A DNA stretch of 64,000 nt. Origin: Photobacterium sp. TY1-4 (GTDB lineage Bacteria; Pseudomonadota; Gammaproteobacteria; Enterobacterales; Vibrionaceae). The stretch spans positions 1,488,001 through 1,552,000 of the forward strand of contig NZ_CP099735.1 of NCBI RefSeq assembly GCF_025398175.1. The letters are read 5' to 3'. The notes beneath the pieces were generated by a model, which was not told the origin of the DNA, searched no databases, and saw nothing but the letters and a program-made list of their open reading frames with translations. This document shows, piece by piece, positions 36,676 to 45,629 of the stretch (the stretch's first letter is position 1; each line of letters starts with the position of its first letter). The translations under genes were made by a program, and so were the position numbers.

Positions 36676-37899
36676 ATGCGAAATAAATCGCTTACGCCCA
36701 TCTCGTGCTGGTTTTTACTGGCATTACTGTTTATCGCCCTCAATATGCGGGCGCCGTTTACCAGCTTGTCCCCCTTGCTGGATGAGATCAGCCTGTCGCT
36801 GTCTCTGAGTGCGACTCAGGCTGGCTTGTTGACAACCTTGCCGTTGATTGCATTTGCGTTCTTCTCGCCGTTTGCTTCGGTGCTGGCCCGGCGACTGGGG
36901 CTGGAGGTAACGATCATGCTGGGGTTGGTGTCGATTGCGGTCGGCGTGATGGTGCGCTCGCTGCATGCGATTCCGGCGCTGTTTTCCGGCACCCTGCTGC
37001 TGGGGATCGGGATTGCGATTGCGAATGTATTACTGCCGGGATTGCTCAAACGCGATCATGCCCGTCATGCGGCCTCGCTGACCGCCTTGTATGTGCTGAT
37101 CATGAGTGTCGGAGCCGCCCTGGGCTCGAGCCTTGTGATCCCGCTCGCCCGGCTGGCAACGACGGTGACCGAGGCGAGTGTGCCGGGTTGGTCTGTCGCG
37201 CTGCTCTGGTGCTTGCCTCTCTCATTGTGTGCGGTTCTGGCCTGGTTGCCCCGACTGCGGGTCAGCCGTCAGGTTGCGCCGCAGCCGAATTCCGGTCAGG
37301 GGATCGGGGATCTGCTGCGCTCAAAGGTGGCCTGGCAGATCACCCTGTTTCTCGGACTGAACTCCTTTATCAACTATGTCTTTGTCAGCTGGTTTGCCGT
37401 GATGGCACTGGATCTGGGGTTCAGTGCTGAAAAAGCCGGGGTCTACCACGGGTTGATGCAACTGGCAGGGGCTGCCCCTGCGTTGGTGATGGTGCCCTTG
37501 ATGGCCAAAGTGAAGAACGTTCGGTTGATTGCGGCGGTAATGATTATGGCGACGTTGGTCGGTGTGGCTGGCCTGATGATGATGCCGTCACTGGCGTTGT
37601 TCTGGGCACTATTGCTCGGCGTCGGGCAGGGTGGCGCCTTCATTCTCGGCCTGTCGATGATCAGTCTGCGCAGTGATAGTCCGGAGCAAGCCACCGCGTT
37701 ATCCGGCATGGCGCAGTGCCTTGGTTATCTGCTGGCAGCGACCGGACCTGTGGTGATCGGCTATCTGTACGAAATCAGCCAGAACTGGGATTCGGCGCTA
37801 ACCTTGATGCTGGGCGTCACGCTGGTGTGGGGATACTGCGGGCTGATGGCTTGTCAACCTGAACCGGAACCGACGGAAAGTGTTTCAGCTACGGCTTAA
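36676..37899 (+). CDS. MFS transporter, CynX/NimT family
   Basis: Twelve-helix exporter/importer of 407 residues. The start ATG 36676 gives MRNKSLTPISCWFLLALLFI. Family features are ALNMRAPFTSLSPLLDEI in helix 1-2, and the VFVSWFAVMALDLGFSAEKAGVYHGLMQLAGAAP and GVGQGGAFILGLSMISLRSD regions. CynX/NimT proteins are linked to cyanate or nitroimidazole transport, but the substrate is generally unknown. Probably regulated by the divergent AraC protein. Confidence 0.92.
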   Translation: MRNKSLTPISCWFLLALLFIALNMRAPFTSLSPLLDEISLSLSLSATQAGLLTTLPLIAFAFFSPFASVLARRLGLEVTIMLGLVSIAVGVMVRSLHAIPALFSGTLLLGIGIAIANVLLPGLLKRDHARHAASLTALYVLIMSVGAALGSSLVIPLARLATTVTEASVPGWSVALLWCLPLSLCAVLAWLPRLRVSRQVAPQPNSGQGIGDLLRSKVAWQITLFLGLNSFINYVFVSWFAVMALDLGFSAEKAGVYHGLMQLAGAAPALVMVPLMAKVKNVRLIAAVMIMATLVGVAGLMMMPSLALFWALLLGVGQGGAFILGLSMISLRSDSPEQATALSGMAQCLGYLLAATGPVVIGYLYEISQNWDSALTLMLGVTLVWGYCGLMACQPEPEPTESVSATA

Positions 37900-37924
37900 G
37901 CGTGAGTTGTCCGTTGCGTCAGTG

Positions 37925-38013
37925 CTATCTGCATCGAAGACACTATCTGCATCGAAAACACTATCTGCAGCGAAGATATATCTGTTGCGAAAACGCTATC
38001 TGCTGTGAAATCA
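37925..38013. repeat. 18-bp tandem repeat, five copies
   Basis: Units start at 37925, 37943, 37961, 37978 and 37996. The first two are nearly identical (CTATCTGCATCGAAGACA, CTATCTGCATCGAAAACA) and the last two degenerate. It begins 25 bases after the MFS stop. No T-tract or palindrome within the unit. Confidence 0.85.
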
Positions 38014-38220
38014 GCTTTCTCCCGCCGCTGACGATCTTTCTTTGAGTGACAGCACGTATTGGCCCGGCATCATTGCCGGGCCGATTGGTTTGTTGTTCTC
38101 CTGAACATGAAATGACAAGTGATGCATAAACGCTGAGTGAGTCAGTGTGTCCGCTACGCAACTGTGACTGTCCCGAATGCGTAAGACGGTCAGATCGCCG
38201 CGCCATAGACTGAGGATCAC
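38011..38220 (-). CDS. Doubtful small hypothetical ORF
   Basis: GTG-initiated 69-codon frame (VILSLWRGDLTVLRIRDSHS ... GQYVLSLKERSSAAGES). No recognised family and no clear SD. It lies opposite the leader region of leuA and over a strong hairpin (GGCCCGGCA/TGCCGGGCC, 38061-38082). Composition is protein-like, but this could be chance. Confidence 0.2.
   Translation of the reverse strand: MILSLWRGDLTVLRIRDSHSCVADTLTHSAFMHHLSFHVQENNKPIGPAMMPGQYVLSLKERSSAAGES
38061..38082 (+). terminator. Hairpin upstream of leuA (terminator or leader structure)
   Basis: Perfect 9-bp stem GGCCCGGCA/TGCCGGGCC with TCAT loop, followed by GATTGGTTTGTTGTT. It may end the MFS transcript or act in the leuA 5' leader. 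The T-run is broken, so terminator strength is uncertain. Confidence 0.5.
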
Positions 38221-38266
38221 AACTGAACCAAAGCGATATCAAGCGCATATCACAGGAGCATGAGCG

Positions 38267-39976
38267 ATGACTTACCCCGCAGGAAAATATACCCCGACCC
38301 CGGTGATCGATTTGGCCGAACGGACCTGGCCCGGCAAACAGCTCACCACCGCGCCTCGCTGGTGCTCGACGGATTTACGTGACGGCAACCAGGCCCTGGC
38401 CAACCCGATGGATCAGGACAAGAAGGTGCTGTTGTTTGACCATCTGATCCGCTGTGGGTTTCAGGAAATTGAAGTGGCGTTCCCGTCCGCGTCCCAGACT
38501 GATTTTGACTTTGTCCGCGCTTTGATTAAGCAGGACAAAATCCCTGATGCGGTCTGGATTCAGGTGATCACCCAGTCGCGGCCCGATTTAATCGAGCGGA
38601 CTATCGCTTCCCTGGCCGGTGCTCCCCGAGCGATTGTGCATTTGTACAACGCTACCGCGCCGGTGTTTCGTGAGTTGGTGTTTAACAAGAGCAAAGCCGA
38701 GACGATTGCACTGGCGGTGGCCGGGTTGAAGCAAATGCGCACCCTGTGCGAGCAACAGCCGGAAACCGACTGGGTGCTGGAGTATTCCCCGGAAACCTTT
38801 TGTTTCACCGAGTTGGACTTTGCCCTGGCGGTGTGCGAAGCGGTGAAAGCGGCTTGGCAGCCGAGCGCAGAGCGGCCGATGATCCTCAACTTACCGGCCA
38901 CGGTTGAGGTCAATACGCCCAATGTTTATGCCGATCAGATTGAATCTTTCATCCGCCAGTTTTCGGATCTCAGCCATATAACGATCAGCATTCACCCGCA
39001 CAATGATCGCGGCACCGGGGTGGCTTCGGCCGAGCTGGCGATGCTGGCCGGAGCGCAGCGAATCGAAGGTTGTTTGTTCGGCAATGGTGAGCGGACCGGC
39101 AACGTCGATTTGGTGACCCTGGCGATGAATCTCTATACCCAGGGGATCGATCCGCAGCTCGATTATTCGGATATCCGCCAAACCGTCGAGCTGATCGAGT
39201 ATTGCAATCAGATCCCGGTGCATCCCCGCCATCCGTATGCCGGTGAGCTGGTGTTTACCGCTTTTTCTGGCTCGCATCAGGATGCGATCAAAAAAGGGTT
39301 CGCTATAAAGTCAGCCAGTTCAAATGCGCCGTGGTTGATCCCTTATTTGCCGCTTGACCCCCAGGATGTCGGTTGCAGTTATGAAGCCGTGATCCGCGTC
39401 AACAGCCAGTCCGGCAAAAGCGGCGTGGCTTGGCTGATAGAGCAAAATCACGGCCTGAAGTTGCCCAGAGCCTTGCAAATTGACTTCAGTCAGCGGGTCA
39501 AACTGCAGGCAGATATCAGTGGACAGGAGATGGGCCTGTCGCCGATTTGGTCGCTGTTCCGCCGGTCCTACGGTTTGGTACCGACGCCGGACCTGGCCCT
39601 GCTGGATTATCGCTGCGAGCCGGGAAAAACTGGGCAGCAGCTTAGCGCCAAAGTCGCGTTTCGCGGCAAGACGGTCAGCATCCGGGCTGAAGGGAACGGC
39701 TTGCTGTCGGCCCTGCTCGATGGCTTGCGGCAAAAATGGGGGATTGAAGTCAATATCTTAGATTATGCCGAGCATACGCTGGGGCAGAAAACCCAAAGTA
39801 AAGCGGTGGCCTATGTTGCGTGTGAAACTGCCGATCAGCAACGCTTCTTCGGCGTTGCGATTGAAGCCGACTCGAGTCGGGCTTCATTGCAGGCGGCGCT
39901 CAATGCGATTGGAAATGCCCTGAAGGGATCCGCTTCTGCCGCGCAGCTGAACGTTGATCTGGAACAGCTCAGCTAG
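38267..39976 (+). CDS. leuA: 2-isopropylmalate synthase (long form)
   Basis: First committed enzyme of leucine synthesis: acetyl-CoA plus 2-oxoisovalerate gives 2-isopropylmalate. 569 residues, the length of the long LeuA type found in actinobacteria and some proteobacteria. Catalytic TIM barrel: STDLRDGNQALANPMDQDKK near residue 38, metal ligands in SIHPHNDRGTG (about 243-248), and FGNGERTGNVDL. A C-terminal LeuA dimer/regulatory domain from about 430 (VAFRGKTVSIRAEGNGLLSA) should bind leucine for feedback inhibition. It is not followed by leuBCD here, so it is a solitary copy, perhaps an addition to a regular leu operon elsewhere. It ends 8 bases inside the convergent AraC gene. Confidence 0.93.
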   Translation: MTYPAGKYTPTPVIDLAERTWPGKQLTTAPRWCSTDLRDGNQALANPMDQDKKVLLFDHLIRCGFQEIEVAFPSASQTDFDFVRALIKQDKIPDAVWIQVITQSRPDLIERTIASLAGAPRAIVHLYNATAPVFRELVFNKSKAETIALAVAGLKQMRTLCEQQPETDWVLEYSPETFCFTELDFALAVCEAVKAAWQPSAERPMILNLPATVEVNTPNVYADQIESFIRQFSDLSHITISIHPHNDRGTGVASAELAMLAGAQRIEGCLFGNGERTGNVDLVTLAMNLYTQGIDPQLDYSDIRQTVELIEYCNQIPVHPRHPYAGELVFTAFSGSHQDAIKKGFAIKSASSNAPWLIPYLPLDPQDVGCSYEAVIRVNSQSGKSGVAWLIEQNHGLKLPRALQIDFSQRVKLQADISGQEMGLSPIWSLFRRSYGLVPTPDLALLDYRCEPGKTGQQLSAKVAFRGKTVSIRAEGNGLLSALLDGLRQKWGIEVNILDYAEHTLGQKTQSKAVAYVACETADQQRFFGVAIEADSSRASLQAALNAIGNALKGSASAAQLNVDLEQLS

Positions 39977-40769
39977 CGGGCGCCGGGGTGCCAAGGTCGA
40001 CATCTGACGCCGGAGTTTGCAGGTATTCGGTCGGCGACAGGCCAACCCGGCTTTTGAAGACCTGGCTGAAAGCGCCGGGGCTCTCGTAGCCCACCGCCAG
40101 GGCCGCTTCAATGACACTGTGTCCGGCGGCCAGCAACTCCATACTGCGGAGCAGCCGCTGGCGGCGCAACCATTCACCGAAGTTTAATCCCAGTTGCTGG
40201 TGGAATTTACGCGAAACGGTCCGTTCACTTACATTTAATAGCTGCGCGGCATCGCTGATCGACCAGGGATGATCAATACGCTGGGTGATGGTGTCACACA
40301 GTTGATGGAGTGATTTGTCCCGGGCGACCGGCACATGGAACCCCAGCAGCGGTAAACTGCGCAGCTCATCTAAAATCAACTCCACTAGACGCTCATCCCG
40401 GCTACCGGGTTTGACCTGATTCGGAATATCGACTGCTGCAACAATGAGTTCGCGCAATAACGGGCTGACCGAAAAAACGCCGCACTCGCCGGGTAAATCG
40501 GCACGGGCCAACGGATCGAGAAACAGGGTTCGCACTTCCACACTGCCGGTCGCCTGCAGGCTGTGCTCGATCCCGGCCGGGATCCATAAACCGCGACCCG
40601 GTGGGACCACCCAACTGCCGGACGGGGTATCAATTCGGAGCACCCCACTGATGGTATGCAGGAGCTGGGTAGTGGTATGCGTATGCAGCGGCTCGCAGTC
40701 GCCATGGTCATAGTGATGGGCCAGTGCGACTAAGTTTTGCGTTAGGTTATCGGTCTGAAAATGCATCAT
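39969..40769 (-). CDS. AraC family transcriptional regulator (cupin sensor)
   Basis: 266 residues from tandem ATGs at 40769/40766, with AGGGGTG just upstream. The frame extends to 40898, but that part is not family-like. Cupin sensor: CEPLHTHTTTQLLHTISGVL, GSWVVPPGRGLWIPAGIEHS. DNA-binding part: SISDAAQLLNVSERTVSRKFHQQLGLNFGEW and HSVIEAALAVGYESPGAFSQVFKSRVGLSPTEY. It belongs to the same subgroup as the AraC gene at 35.8 kb and may be a paralogue. Convergent with leuA, overlapping by 8 bases at the stops. Confidence 0.92.
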   Translation of the reverse strand: MMHFQTDNLTQNLVALAHHYDHGDCEPLHTHTTTQLLHTISGVLRIDTPSGSWVVPPGRGLWIPAGIEHSLQATGSVEVRTLFLDPLARADLPGECGVFSVSPLLRELIVAAVDIPNQVKPGSRDERLVELILDELRSLPLLGFHVPVARDKSLHQLCDTITQRIDHPWSISDAAQLLNVSERTVSRKFHQQLGLNFGEWLRRQRLLRSMELLAAGHSVIEAALAVGYESPGAFSQVFKSRVGLSPTEYLQTPASDVDLGTPAPAS

Positions 40770-41368
40770 ATCACCCCTAGATTTCCGTAGCTTGAGCCCT
40801 AAGTTACTGGAACTGAAAGTTGAATGCGAACATATCTTTTGGTATGGCGCCAGAGAATGGATTGAAGCGACACTGCAATCATGAGTCGTTAAATTCAAAA
40901 AAAATTGAAGAATGTATATAAATTTTAAACTTGTGGTTATTGAACCATGAGCGTGTGATTTGCCCTTCAGGCGAGAAATAGGCTTACAGCTGAGTTTTGG
41001 TTGTTTTTTATATTAATGATTTTTAAGGTTTTATTGATTTTCCATTGCTGGATGTTCAACATAGTGTATCCGGCTGCCTTTCGGTAGGCTTCACTATCGG
41101 CTTAGAGCTGAACTTAGGTGTACGAAATAGCGCTTAAATTTCGCACCATGATCAAAAATATCTTTATTTATTCAAAATTATTTGATCTTATCAAAATGTG
41201 TGATAAATTAGCCCCAGATTTGAGCAACTCGAATCCCCGAACATTGCAATGGCCAGGTAACGGAGGCGGTTGCATTCCTGGCGATGCACTTCATGGTTAT
41301 TACAGTGCAGCGTCAGCGCGCTGGCGAGCCAGCAACCCTGCTTGGAACACAGGGTTTAAACGGAACGG
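40770..41368. other. Long intergenic region with possible small RNA
   Basis: The left half is AT-rich and without a gene. The right part (about 41215-41368) is GC-richer, has several small inverted repeats, and leads straight into a strong terminator with no gene upstream to account for it. An open frame on the plus strand (41118-41453) runs through that terminator and is not credible. Confidence 0.4.
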
Positions 41369-41404
41369 AAAACGGCCCAGGGCATCTGCTCTGGGCCGTT
41401 TTTT
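41369..41404. terminator. Strong bidirectional terminator
   Basis: Stem AACGGCCCAGGGCA/TGCTCTGGGCCGTT (one mismatch pair near the loop), flanked by TTTTTT on the plus strand and TTTTCC on the minus strand. It could serve the GNAT gene on the minus strand and an unrecognised plus-strand transcript. Confidence 0.88.
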
Positions 41405-41410
41405 CATGGC

Positions 41411-41480
41411 TTGCTTTCGGGAGGCCCGAGTTGCTTTTGGGAGACCGGAGTAGCTTTGGGAGACCTGAGTAACTTTACTG
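41411..41480. repeat. 19-20 bp tandem repeat at the GNAT gene 3' end
   Basis: Units TTGCTTTCGGGAGGCCCGAG, TTGCTTTTGGGAGACCGGAG, TAGCTTTGGGAGACCTGAG and a partial TAACTTTACTGG start at 41411, 41431, 41451 and 41470. The last unit supplies the GNAT stop codon region. Confidence 0.8.
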
Positions 41481-41966
41481 GCTGGTTTCCAGCACGTAGT
41501 AATCAATTTCAGCTTGCGTGTGGTCATAGCCAAACCCGAGCTTCTCCAGCACCTTTTGAGACGCTGCGTTGACCGGATCAATCCCGGCAATGAATCGGGT
41601 CGTCTTATTTGATCCAGCCAGATGGTTGATCAGCCCCTGCATTGCTTCGGTGGCCAGTCCTTTCCCCCAGTAGGATTCGGCAATCACATAACCGATCCGG
41701 TATTGCGCCGCTTCTTCCGGAAATACGAACAAGTAACCTGCCACCTGATCGGTCGAACTTAATCGGACAATTGTGCCGATGCTGAGCCGGCTATCGAGCC
41801 ACTGCGCTACATCATCCTGCGTTTCCAGTTGGCTGCAGTCCGGCGGCAAATAGCGGCTGACCTTGTCGGTAAACAGGGTTCTGATTTCCAGGCCGAGTCC
41901 CGGTTGGGCTCTGTCCAGCGTTGCGGCTTGCAAGCGCTCAGTCTCAAAAACAATGGGTTCAAGCAT
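41475..41966 (-). CDS. GNAT family N-acetyltransferase (RimJ/RimL-like)
   Basis: 163-residue acetyltransferase. IGYVIAESYWGKGLATEAMQ is the acetyl-CoA binding motif A (the usual Q/R-x-x-G-x-G/A is here YWGKGLA). NAASQKVLEKLGFGY is the motif B region. The N-terminus ETERLQAATLD resembles RimJ-like enzymes that modify proteins or amino groups of small molecules. Substrate unknown. A tandem repeat abuts its 3' end. Confidence 0.88.
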   Translation of the reverse strand: MLEPIVFETERLQAATLDRAQPGLGLEIRTLFTDKVSRYLPPDCSQLETQDDVAQWLDSRLSIGTIVRLSSTDQVAGYLFVFPEEAAQYRIGYVIAESYWGKGLATEAMQGLINHLAGSNKTTRFIAGIDPVNAASQKVLEKLGFGYDHTQAEIDYYVLETSQ

Positions 41967-42054
41967 CTGTGGGGTTTCTCATTGGGGATCGAATTGGGGG
42001 AGTTTACCATTAATCCCGAATTGACCGAATAAGCTGCCTGCTTGTCCCGAGATC

Positions 42055-43350
42055 TTAATCCAACGCGCTGCAAACCCGGTTCCGGCCGGACGCTTTGGCG
42101 ACATACAGATACTTATCGGCTTCGGCCAGCGCGCGATCGATACTGCCGTCGAGTTTGGCGATGCCCATCGATACGGTGACCTGCGGGTCCAGCGGGGCTG
42201 ATTCGATACACTGGCGGATCCGGTTAAAAATTCTGTCGGCTTCGATCAGGGAATCCGCATTCAGGACCATCAGAAATTCTTCGCCGCCGTAGCGGAATAC
42301 AATGTCCTTCTTGCGGGCATTATCTTTTAGCAATTGGGAAATTTGTTTAATGATTTTATCGCCGGTGATATGGCCGAAGGTGTCATTGACGCTTTTGAAG
42401 TGGTCGATATCCAACAGGGCAACAAACTGATCAGGCTGGGCTTCGATCTTGCGCTTGTTGCGGTGCAGGTGTTTGCGGTTAAACAGTTGCGACAGTTCAT
42501 CAATCGAAGACTGGTAATGGGCCTGTTTTCGTTTGTTATTGATCTGATAAACGCTGAGCAGCAGCACCATCGCAAGAAATCCAATGATAATCATCAGAAA
42601 ATAGATCCGATCCACCAGACGGAAGCGATCGATAAACAGCATGTATAGGGTCTGGCCACCGGAAGTCATGATGCGGTATGAGATATTTTCGTTGCGGTAG
42701 AGATAGTAACCAGCCGACGCCTCGCTGGTTTTGAGCGTGTGCAGCAGCAACTTGTCGAGTTTGCCCTGATTTTCACGGTGGGAAAACAGCACGTTGCCCT
42801 GGCTGTCGGTGTTGACCACCATGACGTTGTTGTTCGGCACCGTCCAGAACTGCTCGCTGTTCACGGTGGCTACATAGTACAGCGGAATTTGGCGATCGGC
42901 TGACGTACGGATGAAATAACTGTTGCCGTTATCCGCGAGGGCGATATTGAACGGCTCTTCGCTGGCGTAGTGATCCCAGGCACCGATATTGAGCTTCATG
43001 TCGGCAACGAATGTGCGGTAGTGGGACGGGTCCAACACTTCAATACGGGTGATATTGCTCGACAGCGATTTGGGTAACGCGGCTGCGGCCTCGTTGGCAT
43101 CAAAGGTGGTGGCGGCTTGCTGCGCGATGAGCGCCAGCGCGGCTTCGATGGTCTGAATCCGTTGCAGATAAACCAACTCCACCAGTTCCAAATCTTCTGC
43201 CTGAGCGCGCAGCTTGTAATTGTCGATAAAATTTTTCGGGGTGGTGACCAGCAGGATAAACAACATGATCAGCAACGTGGCGGTCAGCTCTCCTTTGACC
43301 GGGGAGAAAAAAGCGAACAATCTCAAAACAATCCCTTTTTGATAATCCAT
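42055..43350 (-). CDS. Membrane diguanylate cyclase
   Basis: 431 residues from ATG 43350; the frame is open to a GTG at 43380. TM1 is LTATLLIMLFILLVTTPKN. An extracytoplasmic sensor of about 200 residues follows, with a Cache-like YYVATVNSEQFWTV...NVMVVNTDSQGNVLFSHREN. TM2 is IYFLMIIIGFLAMVLLLSV. The GGDEF domain has the active-site loop RYGGEEF and an inhibitory RKKD five residues before it. The protein should make c-di-GMP in response to a periplasmic ligand. The gap after the start (43351-43656) has no supported gene. Confidence 0.92.
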   Translation of the reverse strand: MDYQKGIVLRLFAFFSPVKGELTATLLIMLFILLVTTPKNFIDNYKLRAQAEDLELVELVYLQRIQTIEAALALIAQQAATTFDANEAAAALPKSLSSNITRIEVLDPSHYRTFVADMKLNIGAWDHYASEEPFNIALADNGNSYFIRTSADRQIPLYYVATVNSEQFWTVPNNNVMVVNTDSQGNVLFSHRENQGKLDKLLLHTLKTSEASAGYYLYRNENISYRIMTSGGQTLYMLFIDRFRLVDRIYFLMIIIGFLAMVLLLSVYQINNKRKQAHYQSSIDELSQLFNRKHLHRNKRKIEAQPDQFVALLDIDHFKSVNDTFGHITGDKIIKQISQLLKDNARKKDIVFRYGGEEFLMVLNADSLIEADRIFNRIRQCIESAPLDPQVTVSMGIAKLDGSIDRALAEADKYLYVAKASGRNRVCSALD

Positions 43351-43656
43351 GAGCACATCTCTTCGCAGGGGTAATGTCACGGTAATTCGGGATGTCGTTG
43401 CTAGGTGACGCGGTTAGCAGTTCTCCCTTTCCCCAGGTACATCGGCTTGAACGCATTTTCATGCCGAAGGTCACGCTTCAGCAGGCCGGTGTCGTCGAAA
43501 CGACGACCATTCAAATGCAGCGCGAGCACACTCTAACTGATGATTGTGACAAAATAATGATGAGTATTTTCAGATAATTACCGGAGAAGTCATGATGAGT
43601 TGAGCGCGTCGTCTGCGCGCTCAACATCGGATTGGGAGTGTGGTGGACAATGCCGG

Positions 43657-44649
43657 CTAAGTCGAGTGCGGATGATGCCGCCGGGCCTGCGGCCAGTAAA
43701 ATCCGATATATTTCCAGCTGACCCAAAAGACCAGTGTGGTCGCGACCATCAATTCGATCAGGGCCAGGGATTTGAGCCAGGTCCAGTGCGGATAGTCGAT
43801 CATCAGCCAGTCGGTCAGGCGTTCAATCGCCACGGCGCTGATAACCGACGGGAATGTCACGGCAGCCAGCGGCGGCTGGAACCTTTGGTTGAGCAGGTTG
43901 ATGTAGAACAGGTAGACCAGAATCGTCATGGTGATGGCCACCCCGGCCAGCGCCCCGGTCAGAACCGGATCAGGCTGCGTCACATTACTCAGATAGGCGG
44001 CCAGCGACAAATTGACCGGCGCGGCCATAATCGCCAGCGTCGGTCGGGCTGGTCGCGGCAGACGACCGGCAAAACAGAGCCGGTAAAGCACCACAGGCAA
44101 CATCATAAAGTAGATCGCGACACAGACATGGGTCATCAGCAAAGCGAATTCAGTGTGTCCGAGTTGCGGACCGGCGAGCGTGCCGCTGATGGCACCCACC
44201 GGGTACAGGAACCAGCTGGGATACAGATTGATCAATCGAAAGTTTTTGATTTGATGGAAAAAGAAGTACACCAGCATGAAGAAATGCAGGGCCATGGCCG
44301 GATACCAGAGTACACGCGCCACATGAAGGTGAATCGAGGAAAGATAGTCGGCCAGCACCAGCATGGTCATGGTCATCGGTGCCATCAGACTGCCGTACAG
44401 CGGGTGGCGCAGATCCAGCAGGAAATTGCGCGGAAACAGCAGATACTTGAGAATGACCGGCATCAGGAGGGCGGCCCCCAACACGGCGCAGACCCCCCGG
44501 ATCACATCGCCGCTGCCGGGCATAAACAGCGCCCACGCCAGGCCGATCCCTGTGGTCGACAGGGCCAGTGCCGCTTGCGCCGTGGGTACTTGTCTCAGCG
44601 TCCCTCTAAATCCCGCCATGAGTGTCTGATCGCTCCATATGTCATTCAA
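43657..44649 (-). CDS. TDT family transporter (TehA/SLAC1-like)
   Basis: 330-residue inner-membrane protein with about ten helices. The TDT family comprises TehA-type tellurite-resistance and C4-dicarboxylate carriers and SLAC1-type anion channels. Recognisable stretches are TTGIGLAWALFMPG, HPLYGSLMAPMTMTMLVLADYL, PSWFLYPVGAISGT and PRPARPTLAIMAAPVNLSLAAYL. The start ATG 44649 is possible, with a second at 44619. Anion or dicarboxylate/sulphite transport is the family range; the substrate is not readable. Confidence 0.87.
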   Translation of the reverse strand: MNDIWSDQTLMAGFRGTLRQVPTAQAALALSTTGIGLAWALFMPGSGDVIRGVCAVLGAALLMPVILKYLLFPRNFLLDLRHPLYGSLMAPMTMTMLVLADYLSSIHLHVARVLWYPAMALHFFMLVYFFFHQIKNFRLINLYPSWFLYPVGAISGTLAGPQLGHTEFALLMTHVCVAIYFMMLPVVLYRLCFAGRLPRPARPTLAIMAAPVNLSLAAYLSNVTQPDPVLTGALAGVAITMTILVYLFYINLLNQRFQPPLAAVTFPSVISAVAIERLTDWLMIDYPHWTWLKSLALIELMVATTLVFWVSWKYIGFYWPQARRHHPHST

Positions 44650-45280
44650 ATGTTAATGTAGCGTTGGATTCTACACCAAAGCGGTGGGGCCGTGCGCAGT
44701 TTTGCGAGTGAGATAACAGTGCGGGCGGTCACGTTTTGCGGAGCTTTTCATCAAAAATGGATTTGCCAAACGCAGCAATGCATACCATATTTATAAGGAA
44801 GCTTGTAATGAGCCGTTCTTGCTTAGCTCCTGGAGGATTCAGCTGATTTCAAAGGGCTCAAGGGTGCAAGTTTCCTGTTGGTGGTGGCGTGAGCCAACGC
44901 TGGCAGAGCGGAAAGCTAAGTCGTGAGACTTGGTGACTTACAATTTGGTTAAGTGACAAAAAGTGAAATTACTTCTTCGTCAAATGACACTAAAGTCCGA
45001 TTTAAAGAAGTGACTGCATCGGACTCGGCATACTCAACGTAATGAGTGGCGAAGCCTCAAGTAACAACGGCCTCGGATGTGCCCAAACGGTCAACTGAGG
45101 TGTTCATAAAACTTAATCCAAGCCGCACTGCAACGGTGCGGCTTTTTATGTGTGTCAGTGTATGTTTTTCTGTATTTTCCAAGCCTGTCAGAACCAGTGG
45201 ATTAAGGATCTTCTGTTTATTCTGAATCTATCAGATTTGCATCTCGGTATGGTCTCCCAGAACGCAGCCTTTAAAGCTGA
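44650..45280. other. Gene-free region with a terminator and possible non-coding transcript
   Basis: No plausible protein frame in 630 bases. Positions 44870-45110 hold several short inverted repeats (for example AAGTCCGA/TCGGACT around 44994-45033) and lead into a terminator at 45119. I compared it by eye with tmRNA, 6S, RNase P, c-di-GMP-I, glycine and cobalamin riboswitch signatures and found no match. It borders the phage-like islet. Confidence 0.4.
45119..45148 (+). terminator. Rho-independent terminator without an obvious gene
   Basis: Stem AAGCCGCAC/GTGCGGCTT with loop TGCAACG or smaller, followed by TTTATG. The preceding 450 bases hold no gene. Confidence 0.8.
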
Positions 45281-45418
45281 ATTCGTTGCGCACCTAATTT
45301 AAACCTAAACTCAGCCCAACCTCTATGGCCTGCGCACCCCAACACCCTGAGTTTCGAGCAGGTGGCGTTTGTGGATGAAGTGATAGAGGATGACCGCGCC
45401 GGGCAAGCTAGGAGCTAA
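45281..45418 (+). pseudogene. C-terminal fragment of an unidentified protein
   Basis: After an in-frame TGA (45278) the frame reads ...AQPLWPAHPNTLSFEQVAFV then DEVIEDDRAGQARS and a TAA at 45416. The composition is that of a real protein tail, and it stands five bases before the start of the zinc-finger gene, as if in a former operon. No start codon and no family recognised. A phage gene is suspected from the neighbour. Confidence 0.4.
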
Positions 45419-45422
45419 GGAT

Positions 45423-45629
45423 ATGAATACCGCAGAGAAAATGCCTGAGCGCTACGGTATGAAAGCCAGCGCGGCCAACGAGTTGCCCGTGAAAGAAGTG
45501 GTTTGCCAGTGTGGTCACCGGATCTGTGATAACGAAGGGGTGATCCGTTCCCGCTGTGTGAAGATTGTGGAAGGGGGGGCGCTGTGTCGCTGTAAGCGAT
45601 GGGTGGAAGTGCCGGTGGCTGGTTCGTAG
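45423..45629 (+). CDS. Small cysteine-rich (zinc-finger) protein, phage Com-like
   Basis: 68 residues from ATG 45423, with AAGG four bases upstream. Cysteines form a probable zinc site: VVCQCGHRIC, SRC, LCRCKRW. The size and Cys pattern recall phage Com-type (Mom translational activator) zinc fingers and small proteins of P2-like prophages. This is a resemblance only. It marks the left edge of an AT-rich accessory islet. Confidence 0.6.
   Translation: MNTAEKMPERYGMKASAANELPVKEVVCQCGHRICDNEGVIRSRCVKIVEGGALCRCKRWVEVPVAGS

Noticed and set aside
41118..41453. 111-codon plus-strand frame
   Set aside because: It runs through a strong terminator and the 20-bp repeats, and the end of its product is just the translated hairpin and repeats.
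44800..45148. Known riboswitch or housekeeping RNA
   Set aside because: GTGGCGAAGCCTC at about 45046 faintly recalls the c-di-GMP-I (GEMM) core, but the other conserved segments are missing. tmRNA, 6S and RNase P signatures were not found.
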